A stretch of DNA of 64,000 nt from Lacinutrix sp. C3R15 (GTDB taxonomy: Bacteria > Bacteroidota > Bacteroidia > Flavobacteriales > Flavobacteriaceae). The stretch spans positions 1 to 64,000 of the forward strand of contig NZ_JAHKPZ010000004.1 in assembly GCF_018860825.1 (NCBI RefSeq), given 5' to 3'. The position numbers were made by a program, and so were the translations under genes. Position 1 is the first letter of the stretch, and each line of letters opens with the position of its first letter. The notes beneath the pieces are model-generated. The model did no database searches, was not told the DNA's origin, and saw only the letters and a program-made list of their open reading frames with translations. Below are positions 24,989 through 32,429 of this stretch, in pieces.

Positions 24989-26239
24989 TTAATCTAGCTT
25001 CTTAAATAATACACAAGCATTATGACCACCAAAGCCAAAGGTATTGCTCATGGCTACTTTAACCTCTCTTTTTTGCGGATGGTTAAGCGTTAGGTTTAAT
25101 GCTGGATCTATATTTTCATCAACCGTTTTGTGGTTAATTGTAGGAGGCACAATGCCATGTTCTATTGCAAGTATAGATGCAATAGATTCTATAGCTCCTG
25201 CTGCTCCTAATAGATGACCAGTCATAGATTTTGTAGAATTAATGTTTATGTTTTTTGCATGATCGCCAAAAACTTCAGAAATAGCTTTAAGTTCTGCAAC
25301 ATCTCCTAGAGGTGTTGAGGTACCATGTGTATTTATATGGTCTACTTCTTCTGGTTTCACTCCTGCATTTTCTAAACAATTTTTCATAACAGCAATAACT
25401 CCAATTCCATCAGGATGTGGTGCTGTCATGTGGTATGCATCAGAAGACATTCCTCCTCCTAATACCTCAGCATATATTTTTGCTCCTCTAGCTTTTGCAT
25501 GTTCATATTCTTCTAAAACAATAGCTCCTGCTCCTTCACCTAAAACAAAACCATCTCTGGTCGCGTCAAAAGGTCTAGATGCTGTTTCTGGGCTTTCATT
25601 TCTAGTAGATAAAGCATGCATGGCGTTAAAACCTCCCATTCCAGCAATAGTAACTGCTGCTTCACTTCCTCCTGTAACAATAACATCACAATGTCCTAAA
25701 CGAATATAGTTTAAGGCATCAATCATTGCATTTGCAGAAGAGGCACAAGCCGAAACTGTTGTGTAATTAGGACCCATAAATCCATTTTTAATAGAAATAT
25801 TTCCAGGTGCAATATCTGCAATCATTTTTGGGATAAAGAAAGGATTAAATCTTGGTGTACCATCTCCTTCTGCAAAGTTTAAAACTTCGTTTTGAAAAGT
25901 TTCCAATCCTCCAATTCCTGCTCCCCAAATAACACCTACACGTAGTTTATTAATGGTATCAAGATTTAACTTAGCATCTATGATAGCTTCGTCTGAAGCT
26001 ACCATAGCGTACTGAGTGAACCTGTCCATTTTACGCGCCTCTTTTCTATCTAGAAAATCGGTGGCATTAAAGTTTTTTATTTCACAAGCGAACTTGGTTT
26101 TGAACTTTTCTGTATCAAAATATGTTATAGGCGCAGCACCACTTTTTCCATCTATTAAGGCTTGCCAATATTGATCTTTGGTATTACCAATTGGTGTTAA
26201 TGCTCCTAACCCTGTAACTACAACTCGCTTTAGTTCCAT
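24989..26239 (-). CDS. fabF: 3-oxoacyl-[acyl-carrier-protein] synthase II
   Basis: The 416-residue condensing enzyme elongates acyl-ACP with malonyl-ACP. The catalytic triad is visible: Cys165 in TVSACASSANA, His305 in HINTHGTSTPLGD and His342 in KSMTGHLLGAAG. The N-terminus (MELKRVVVTGLGALTPIG) and C-terminus (SNTFGFGGHNACVLFKK) match FabF rather than FabB. It lies 10 bases after acpP and 5 bases before rnc. Confidence 0.97.
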   Translation of the reverse strand: MELKRVVVTGLGALTPIGNTKDQYWQALIDGKSGAAPITYFDTEKFKTKFACEIKNFNATDFLDRKEARKMDRFTQYAMVASDEAIIDAKLNLDTINKLRVGVIWGAGIGGLETFQNEVLNFAEGDGTPRFNPFFIPKMIADIAPGNISIKNGFMGPNYTTVSACASSANAMIDALNYIRLGHCDVIVTGGSEAAVTIAGMGGFNAMHALSTRNESPETASRPFDATRDGFVLGEGAGAIVLEEYEHAKARGAKIYAEVLGGGMSSDAYHMTAPHPDGIGVIAVMKNCLENAGVKPEEVDHINTHGTSTPLGDVAELKAISEVFGDHAKNININSTKSMTGHLLGAAGAIESIASILAIEHGIVPPTINHKTVDENIDPALNLTLNHPQKREVKVAMSNTFGFGGHNACVLFKKLD

Positions 26240-26249
26240 AAATCTGTTC

Positions 26250-26483
26250 TTATTTAGCTGCTTCTATGTATGAAATAGCTTGACCAACTGTTGCAATATT
26301 TTCAGCTTGATCATCTGGAATTTGAATATCGAATTCTTTTTCGAACTCCATAATTAATTCTACAGTATCTAATGAGTCTGCTCCTAAATCGTTTGTGAAG
26401 CTAGCTTCCGTTACAACTTCGTTTTCATCAACTCCTAGTTTGTCTACGATAATCGCTTTTACTCTTGATGCAATGTCTGACAT
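26250..26483 (-). CDS. acpP: Acyl carrier protein
   Basis: The 77-residue acidic four-helix protein carries acyl chains on a phosphopantetheine arm attached to Ser37 in the motif [12 protein letters not shown]. It heads the acpP-fabF-rnc operon. A -7 element (TATTTTTG on the minus strand, 26515-26522) is positioned 32 bases before the ATG. Confidence 0.97.
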   Translation of the reverse strand: MSDIASRVKAIIVDKLGVDENEVVTEASFTNDLGADSLDTVELIMEFEKEFDIQIPDDQAENIATVGQAISYIEAAK

Positions 26484-26514
26484 AATCTTTTTAATTTTAA
26501 GTTTTATTAGATGG

Positions 26515-26522
26515 CAAAAATA
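26515..26522 (-). promoter_or_regulatory. -7 promoter element for acpP operon
   Basis: On the minus strand TATTTTTG matches the Bacteroidota TAnnTTTG consensus, 32 bases before the acpP ATG. I see no clear TTG at -33. Confidence 0.55.
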
Positions 26523-26632
26523 AAAAACTTTATTTTAAAACACACTTTTAGTTTAAAAATGTGGTTCTAATTTAATAAATAAAGCTGAATAATTCTTTTT
26601 TAACCTCTAATTGTTAATAATTATTCTTTTTT

Positions 26633-26644
26633 TTGTTCGAACAA
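26633..26644. promoter_or_regulatory. Perfect 12-base palindrome between acpP and purN
   Basis: TTGTTCGAACAA is a perfect palindrome 22 bases before the purN start in the divergent intergenic region. It could be an operator or a chance palindrome; no regulator can be named. Confidence 0.3.
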
Positions 26645-26665
26645 TTTTAACATTATTATCTGTAA

Positions 26666-27229
26666 ATGAAACGTATTGTAATTTTTGCTTCCGGAAGTGG
26701 AACTAATGCTGAAAATTTAATTAAGTTTTTTCACAACAGAGAAAATGCGTCTGTTATTCAGGTTCTAACTAACAATCCTCATGCCAAAGTATTAGACAGG
26801 TGTAAGAAACTAAAAATTAGCGCATTATCTTTTAACAAAACAGCTTTTATTGAAACCAATGATGTCTTGGACATACTTATAAGCAAGCAACCAGACTTAA
26901 TTGTACTGGCAGGTTTTTTATGGAAATTCCCTGAAAATATTCTAGCAAAATTCACGAATAAAGTAATAAATGTTCATCCTGCTTTGCTGCCAAAATTTGG
27001 AGGAAAAGGCATGTATGGCATGCATGTTCATGAAGCTGTAGTAAACAATAAAGAAAAAGAAACTGGAATAACGATTCATTATGTAAATGAACATTATGAT
27101 GAAGGAGCTATCATTTTTCAAGCAAAATGCGAAGTAAAACCTACCGACTCTGCCGAAGATGTTGCTAAAAAGATTCATACATTAGAAATGAAACACTTTC
27201 CAGAAGTTGTTAATGATCTTTTAAGTTAA
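26666..27229 (+). CDS. purN: Phosphoribosylglycinamide formyltransferase
   Basis: The 187-residue enzyme transfers formyl from 10-formyl-THF to GAR in purine synthesis. It begins with the nucleotide-binding IVIFASGSGTNAENLIKFF. It shows the catalytic Asn-His pair in KVINVHPALLPKFGGKGMYG and the Asp of HYVNEHYDEGAIIFQ. It is divergent from acpP, starts 183 bases away, and is followed at 38 bases by an RNase H gene. Confidence 0.95.
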   Translation: MKRIVIFASGSGTNAENLIKFFHNRENASVIQVLTNNPHAKVLDRCKKLKISALSFNKTAFIETNDVLDILISKQPDLIVLAGFLWKFPENILAKFTNKVINVHPALLPKFGGKGMYGMHVHEAVVNNKEKETGITIHYVNEHYDEGAIIFQAKCEVKPTDSAEDVAKKIHTLEMKHFPEVVNDLLS

Positions 27230-27266
27230 ATTTAAAAAATTCCTACCTTCTTACAGAAATGACAAG

Positions 27267-27908
27267 ATGAGTAAAAAGAAAAAAAAATATTACACGGTTT
27301 GGAAAGGACACCATGTTGGTGTTTTTGATAATTGGAATGACTGCAAAGCGCAAATAAAGGATTACCAAGGTGCGCAATACAAGTCTTTTCCTACTTTTGA
27401 TGCCGCAAAAAAAGCACTTAATGGCAGCTATAAAGATTATGTAGGCAACAATAAAAAATTTAAAAGCGAACTTACTCCAGACCAATTAAAAAAAATAGGA
27501 CAACCCAATTACAACTCTATTGCTGTAGACGCTGCTTCCTCTGGAAATCCTGGCGTTATGGAATATCGTGGTGTAGAAACAAAATCTAAAAAACAGCTTT
27601 TTATTCAAGGGCCTTTTGCCGAAGGAACAAATAACATTGGTGAATTTTTAGCTTTGGTTCACGGATTAAGCTTTTTAAAAAAACACAACAGTAACTTTAT
27701 TATATATACAGACTCAAAAACAGCAATGAGTTGGGTGCGCAAAAAAACCTGTAACACCAAACTAAAACGAAATGAAAAAAACAAGCCTGTTTTTGATTTA
27801 GTAGATCGTGCTATAGATTGGTTAAACAAAAACACCTACACTACAACCATTGTAAAATGGGAAACCAAAGCCTGGGGAGAAATACCTGCAGATTTTGGAA
27901 GAAAATAA
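27267..27908 (+). CDS. RNase H1 with N-terminal viroplasmin (hybrid-binding) domain
   Basis: The 213-residue protein has a hybrid-binding/viroplasmin domain at residues 5-55 (YYTVWKGHHVGVFDNWNDC, YKSFPTFDAAKKAL). The RNase H catalytic domain spans about 80-212. Acidic active-site residues are seen in AVDAASSGNPG, NIGEFLALVHGLSFL, IIYTDSKTAMSWV and the final IPADFGRK. It degrades RNA in RNA-DNA hybrids. This short bacterial form with the N-terminal domain is typical of Bacteroidota. It follows purN on the same strand. Confidence 0.92.
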   Translation: MSKKKKKYYTVWKGHHVGVFDNWNDCKAQIKDYQGAQYKSFPTFDAAKKALNGSYKDYVGNNKKFKSELTPDQLKKIGQPNYNSIAVDAASSGNPGVMEYRGVETKSKKQLFIQGPFAEGTNNIGEFLALVHGLSFLKKHNSNFIIYTDSKTAMSWVRKKTCNTKLKRNEKNKPVFDLVDRAIDWLNKNTYTTTIVKWETKAWGEIPADFGRK

Positions 27909-28169
27909 ATCACTTATTATTACTATCCTTTTTAATAAAAACCTGTTTTAAATAACACTTTAAATTTTCTACTATTTTTTATTGTAATACTTCTACCATT
28001 TACACGTCTAAAACAACTAATTTATGTTTACTATTTTTTATTAATCATACACCTTATAATAAACGTAAATACTAGGTAAGTAATGTAAATTATCTTATTC
28101 AAATATTTTTTAGTTTTATTGGTCTTTAAAAAACGTATATTTGCAAAAAATTAATAACAATATCGCTTT
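27909..28169. other. 261 bp AT-rich spacer upstream of the PfkB kinase gene
   Basis: Apart from the promoter at 28119-28143, I see no coding frame, RNA gene or repeat here. Confidence 0.6.
28119..28143 (+). promoter_or_regulatory. Promoter of the PfkB kinase gene
   Basis: TTG (28119-28121) lies 14 bases before TATATTTG (28136-28143), an exact TAnnTTTG element. Transcription should begin near 28150, about 20 bases before the ATG. Confidence 0.7.
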
Positions 28170-29099
28170 ATGAGCAAATTAGTAATTGTTGGTACTGTAG
28201 CCTTTGATGCCATTGAAACACCTTTTGGTAAAACAGATAAAATTCTTGGAGGAGCAGCAACGTATATTGGTTTTTCTGCAGCCAATTTTGATAATATAGA
28301 TGCAGCAGCAGTTTCTGTTGTTGGTGGAGATTTCCCTGAAGAATATCTAAATCTATTAACCGAAAGAAAAATAAATATAGAAGGAGTAGAAATAGTAAAA
28401 GAAGGCAAAACCTTCTTTTGGAGTGGTAAATATCATAACGATATGAACTCTCGCGATACTTTAGCAACAGAACTTAATGTACTAGAACATTTTACACCTG
28501 TTGTACCTACAGACTACCAAGATGCAGATATTGTAATGCTTGGAAACCTACATCCATTAACACAACAAAGCGTTCTTGACCAAATGTCTAAAAAACCAAA
28601 ACTGGCTATTTTAGACACCATGAACTTCTGGATGGATATTGCAATGGATGATTTAAAAGCAGTATTAAAAAACGTAGATGTTATTACCATTAATGACGAA
28701 GAAGCGCGCCAATTATCTGGAGAATATTCTTTAGTAAATGCCGCAAAGAAAATACATGAAATGGGTCCTCAATATGTAGTTATTAAAAAAGGAGAACACG
28801 GAGCCTTATTATTTAATGACGAAAACATGTTTTATGCACCAGCATTACCTCTAGCCGAAGTTTTTGACCCAACAGGAGCAGGAGATACTTTTGCAGGTGG
28901 CTTTGCAGGATACATTGCTAAAACGGGTAACATTTCTTTTGACAATATGAAGAAAGCTGTAATATACGGATCAGCACTAGCATCGTTTTGTGTAGAAAAA
29001 TTTGGAACCGAACGCATGTTAACGTTAACAGATAAAGAAATCTACGAGCGCTTGCAGCAGTTTAAAGATTTAACACAATTTGAAATTGAATTAAAATAA
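28170..29099 (+). CDS. PfkB family sugar/nucleoside kinase
   Basis: The 309-residue protein belongs to the ribokinase/adenosine kinase superfamily. It has the N-terminal VGTVAFDAIETPFGK, GGAATYIGFSAANF and the C-terminal active-site motif DPTGAGDTFAGGFAGY with the catalytic aspartate. The substrate (adenosine, inosine/guanosine or ribose) cannot be fixed, but nearby purN and purF make a purine-nucleoside role plausible. A terminator lies directly after the stop, so it is transcribed alone from the promoter at 28119-28143. Confidence 0.88.
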   Translation: MSKLVIVGTVAFDAIETPFGKTDKILGGAATYIGFSAANFDNIDAAAVSVVGGDFPEEYLNLLTERKINIEGVEIVKEGKTFFWSGKYHNDMNSRDTLATELNVLEHFTPVVPTDYQDADIVMLGNLHPLTQQSVLDQMSKKPKLAILDTMNFWMDIAMDDLKAVLKNVDVITINDEEARQLSGEYSLVNAAKKIHEMGPQYVVIKKGEHGALLFNDENMFYAPALPLAEVFDPTGAGDTFAGGFAGYIAKTGNISFDNMKKAVIYGSALASFCVEKFGTERMLTLTDKEIYERLQQFKDLTQFEIELK

Positions 29100-29132
29100 A
29101 AAAACGCGCTCTAAAATGGAGCGCGTTTTTTT
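29100..29132 (+). terminator. Intrinsic terminator of the PfkB kinase gene
   Basis: AACGCGCTC pairs with GAGCGCGTT around a 7-base loop and is followed by seven T, directly after the stop at 29099. Confidence 0.9.
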
Positions 29133-29233
29133 ATTACTGCTAAACAACAAACTCTTAACTATTATAGCTTAATACAAGGAGTTAGCACGTTAAGTAAAAC
29201 ACAATAAAAGAACAACAAACACAACATAACAAG

Positions 29234-31132
29234 ATGAGCGATGCTTTAAAACATGAATGTGGAATTGCACACATTAGACTCTTAAAACCATTAGAATTTT
29301 ACAAAGAAAAATATGGTACCGCATTTTATGGCGTAAATAAAATGTACCTAATGATGGAGAAACAACACAATAGAGGACAAGATGGAGCTGGTTTTGCAAG
29401 TATTAAACTAGACACTAAACCAGGAGAACGATACATAAGCAGAGTACGCTCTATAGCACAACAACCTATTCAAGATATTTTTGCACAAATCAATGCTAGA
29501 ATAAACAAAGAGCTTACAGATCATCCAGAATACTTAAATGACGTTGCCTTACAAAAAAGTAAAATTCCATATATAGGCGAAGTACTTTTAGGTCATGTTC
29601 GTTATGGTACCTTTGGTAAAAATAGCGTAGAAAGTGTACACCCTTTTTTAAGACAAAATAACTGGATGCACAGAAATCTTATTCTTGCAGGAAACTTTAA
29701 CATGACAAATGTTAAGGAGCTATTTAAAAACCTGTTAGATCTTGGCCAACACCCAAAAGAGTATACCGACACCATTACAATAATGGAAAAAATTGGACAC
29801 TTTTTAGACGATGCTGTTGCTAAAATTTATAAAAAACTTAAAAAAGAAGGCTATAATAAAAATGAGTGTTCTCCTTTAATTGCGGAAAGATTAAACGTTG
29901 CCAAGATTTTACGAAGAGCTGCAAAAAACTGGGATGGAGGTTATGCAATGGCTGGGCTTTTAGGGCATGGAGATTCTTTTGTACTTCGTGATCCTGCCGG
30001 AATAAGACCAACCTATTATTACCAAGATGATGAAGTTGTTGTTGTTGCTTCAGAAAGACCAGTAATACAAACTGTTTTTAATGTAGATTTTGACCAAGTA
30101 AAAGAACTAGAACCAGGACACGCAATCATTACCAAAAAATCTGGTGAGGTTTCCATTCAAGAAATTTTAAAACCTTTAGAAAGAAAAGCATGTTCTTTTG
30201 AACGCATCTATTTTTCTCGAGGAAGTGATGCAGAAATTTACCAAGAACGTAAAGAATTGGGTAAATTATTAATGCCAAAAGTTTTAGAAGCGATTAATAA
30301 CGACACTGAAAACTCTGTTTTTTCATACATCCCTAACACAGCAGAGACTTCCTTTTTCGGAATGATTGAAGCCGTTGACGAACACCTAAACCAAAAGAAA
30401 ACAAAAGCAATAATTGCAGGAGATGGTAAACTCTCTAAAGAGCGCGTTATTGAAATATTATCAGAAAGAACAAGAATTGAAAAAATAGCTATTAAAGATG
30501 TTAAGCTAAGAACTTTTATTACAGAAGACAGTAGTAGAGATGATTTAGTTGCACATGTATATGATGTTACCTATGGCGTAATTAAACCAACCGACAACCT
30601 AGTTATTATAGATGATAGTATTGTAAGAGGTACCACTTTAAAAAAGAGTATCATTAAAATGATGGATAGACTACATCCTAAAAAAATAGTTGTAGTCTCT
30701 TCTGCACCACAAATTCGCTATCCAGATTGCTATGGTATAGACATGGCTAATCTAGAAGGATTAGTTGCTTTTAGAGCAATGTTAGCTTTATTAAAAGAAA
30801 ACAACAAATACCATTTAATAGAAGAAGTATACAATAAGTGTAAAAAGCAAATAGACTTACACGATTCTGAAGTTAAAAACTTTGTAAAAGAATTGTATGA
30901 TCCATTTACAGATGATGAAATTTCAGATAAAATTTCAGAACTATTAAGTGACGAAACAGTAAATGCAGAAGTAAAAATATTATTTCAACCAGTTAGTAAT
31001 TTACATAAAGCATGTCCTAATAATTTAGGAGATTGGTATTTTACAGGAAACTATCCTACTGTAGGAGGAAATAGAGTAGTAAATAGAGCTTTTATTAATT
31101 TTTACGAAGGAAATAACGAACGCGCATATTAA
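29234..31132 (+). CDS. purF: Amidophosphoribosyltransferase, long Bacteroidota form
   Basis: The 632-residue protein combines an Ntn glutaminase domain and a phosphoribosyltransferase domain. The nucleophile is Cys9 in HECGIAHI, so an eight-residue propeptide must be removed. QHNRGQDGAGFASI and GHVRYGTFG lie in the glutaminase half, and the PRPP loop is VIIDDSIVRGTT. It catalyses the first step of purine synthesis. It is over 100 residues longer than typical PurF, with inserts in the glutaminase half (between GERYISR and the GHVRYG block) and a C-terminal extension of about 90 residues. Whether it is the main PurF or a second, divergent paralogue cannot be settled from one window. Confidence 0.88.
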   Translation: MSDALKHECGIAHIRLLKPLEFYKEKYGTAFYGVNKMYLMMEKQHNRGQDGAGFASIKLDTKPGERYISRVRSIAQQPIQDIFAQINARINKELTDHPEYLNDVALQKSKIPYIGEVLLGHVRYGTFGKNSVESVHPFLRQNNWMHRNLILAGNFNMTNVKELFKNLLDLGQHPKEYTDTITIMEKIGHFLDDAVAKIYKKLKKEGYNKNECSPLIAERLNVAKILRRAAKNWDGGYAMAGLLGHGDSFVLRDPAGIRPTYYYQDDEVVVVASERPVIQTVFNVDFDQVKELEPGHAIITKKSGEVSIQEILKPLERKACSFERIYFSRGSDAEIYQERKELGKLLMPKVLEAINNDTENSVFSYIPNTAETSFFGMIEAVDEHLNQKKTKAIIAGDGKLSKERVIEILSERTRIEKIAIKDVKLRTFITEDSSRDDLVAHVYDVTYGVIKPTDNLVIIDDSIVRGTTLKKSIIKMMDRLHPKKIVVVSSAPQIRYPDCYGIDMANLEGLVAFRAMLALLKENNKYHLIEEVYNKCKKQIDLHDSEVKNFVKELYDPFTDDEISDKISELLSDETVNAEVKILFQPVSNLHKACPNNLGDWYFTGNYPTVGGNRVVNRAFINFYEGNNERAY

Positions 31133-31245
31133 AGATTTTTCTTACTTAATTATATAATTGCTTGATTTTAAGTCACTTAATCTATATTAAAAGCATTTCG
31201 TCTAAAAGATTTCTCTACAAAAAGAAATAAAACTACTTTAGTAAT

Positions 31246-31316
31246 ACCATAACATAAGTAGGTTAAGTTTATGGTAGATTTGGGGCAAAAAAGGTGGACA
31301 TTAGTTCACCTTTTTT
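31246..31316 (+). ncRNA. Candidate small RNA, tandem unit 1
   Basis: A -7-like TACTTTAG (31234-31241) lies exactly 13 bases before the first CC of the unit. The RNA would start near ACCATAAC and fold CCATAA with TTATGG around a 16-base loop. A conserved single-stranded TAGATTTGGGGC follows. It ends in the hairpin GGTGGAC-ATTA-GTTCACC flanked by six A and six T. The core is identical to units 2 and 3 over 38 bases. There is no coding potential. Confidence 0.65.
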
Positions 31317-31436
31317 ATTTTTCAGTTTTATAAGATATTTCTTTCTAAAACAGACTTTTTTATCCTTTAGACTAATATATTAGTCGTTTATCTAATAATT
31401 TTCAATATTTAACCAAAGCAGGCTTATATTTGTAAA

Positions 31437-31507
31437 ACCATAACATAAGTAGGTTAAGTTTATGGTAGATTTGGGGCAAAAAAGCTGAACGCTAGTTCAG
31501 CTTTTTT
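31437..31507 (+). ncRNA. Candidate small RNA, tandem unit 2
   Basis: A perfect TATATTTG promoter element (31425-31432) sits 13 bases before CC. The same 38-base core follows. The terminator stem is GCTGAAC-GCTA-GTTCAGC with T6. Compared with units 1 and 3, the stem has changed on both sides (GGTG to GCTG, CACC to CAGC), so pairing is preserved. Predicted length is about 70 nt. Confidence 0.68.
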
Positions 31508-31582
31508 CATTTTACATCCTCACAAAAAAAAAGACATATAGTAGTTATACTATTTACAATATTTTTACGTTATATAAATATC

Positions 31583-31655
31583 ACCATAACATAAGTAGGT
31601 TAAGTTTATGGTAGATTTGGGACGAAAAAAGGTGAACGCTAGTTCACCTTTTTTT
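31583..31655 (+). ncRNA. Candidate small RNA, tandem unit 3
   Basis: The core is the same, with GGGACG replacing GGGGC just before the A run. The terminator stem is GGTGAAC-GCTA-GTTCACC, a perfect pairing extended by the A6/T7 flanks. The upstream element TATATAAA (31571-31578) is at the same 13-base offset but is a weaker match to TAnnTTTG. The unit ends 43 bases before the sod stop codon. Confidence 0.62.
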
Positions 31656-31698
31656 ATATACCTAATAATTTAGGTATTCTTTTATTTATTGTAAAAGC

Positions 31699-32307
31699 TT
31701 ATTTAGCTTCTGCATAACGTCTTTCAACTTCATTCCAGTTAATTACATTAAAAAAGGCTTCAATATAATCTGGTCTTCTGTTTTGGTAATTTAAGTAATA
31801 AGCGTGTTCCCAAACATCTAATCCTAAAATTGGTGTACCTTCACAAGTAACTCCTGGCATTAATGGATTATCTTGATTTGGTGTAGAACAAACCTCTACT
31901 TTTCCTCCTTTATGAACACATAACCAAGCCCAACCAGAACCAAATTGTGTTGCTGCCGCTTTACTAAAAGTATCTTTAAAAGCATCTACAGAACCATAAG
32001 CCGCTTCAATAGCATCTTTTAATTCTCCAGACAAACGTCCTTTTCCTTCTGGGTTCATTACTTCCCAAAATAAAGAGTGGTTATAAAAACCTCCTCCATT
32101 ATTTCTAACCGCTGCATTATTCATATCAAGATTACCAAGAATATCTTCAATAGATTTTCCTTCTAAATCTGTTCCTTCAATTGCTGCGTTTAATTTTGTT
32201 GTATAACCATTATGATGTTTGGTATGGTGAATCTCCATTGTGCGAGCATCAATGTTTGGTTCTAAAGCATCATATGCATATTTTAATTTCGGTAATTCGA
32301 AAGCCAT
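31699..32307 (-). CDS. sodA: Superoxide dismutase (Fe/Mn type)
   Basis: The 202-residue enzyme disproportionates superoxide. It begins [17 protein letters not shown] and has the first metal ligand His27 in [22 protein letters not shown] in the middle, and [19 protein letters not shown] carrying the last ligands. Metal choice (Fe or Mn) cannot be read with certainty. A TAAATTTG promoter element lies on the minus strand at 32344-32351. The gene is convergent with the small-RNA array. Confidence 0.95.
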   Translation of the reverse strand: MAFELPKLKYAYDALEPNIDARTMEIHHTKHHNGYTTKLNAAIEGTDLEGKSIEDILGNLDMNNAAVRNNGGGFYNHSLFWEVMNPEGKGRLSGELKDAIEAAYGSVDAFKDTFSKAAATQFGSGWAWLCVHKGGKVEVCSTPNQDNPLMPGVTCEGTPILGLDVWEHAYYLNYQNRRPDYIEAFFNVINWNEVERRYAEAK

Positions 32308-32343
32308 AATATTTCTTTTTATTAGTTAATATTTAATTTCTTT

Positions 32344-32368
32344 CAAATTTACGCATAAATGCCTTCAA
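32344..32368 (-). promoter_or_regulatory. Promoter of the superoxide dismutase gene
   Basis: On the minus strand TTG (32366-32368) is 14 bases before TAAATTTG (32344-32351). A 6-base inverted repeat TTATCA/TGATAA (32386-32403) lies upstream, between this gene and the divergent addA-like gene. Confidence 0.65.
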
Positions 32369-32429
32369 TTAAAAATAATAAATAGTTATCAAATTATTGA
32401 TAATTTTTATCTTGTCTAAAATTTTACGC

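Noticed and set aside
31274..31281. TAGATTTG inside each small-RNA unit as a promoter
   Set aside because: It matches TAnnTTTG, but transcription would then begin in the A run directly before the terminator. The upstream -7 elements at fixed 13-base offset explain the units better.
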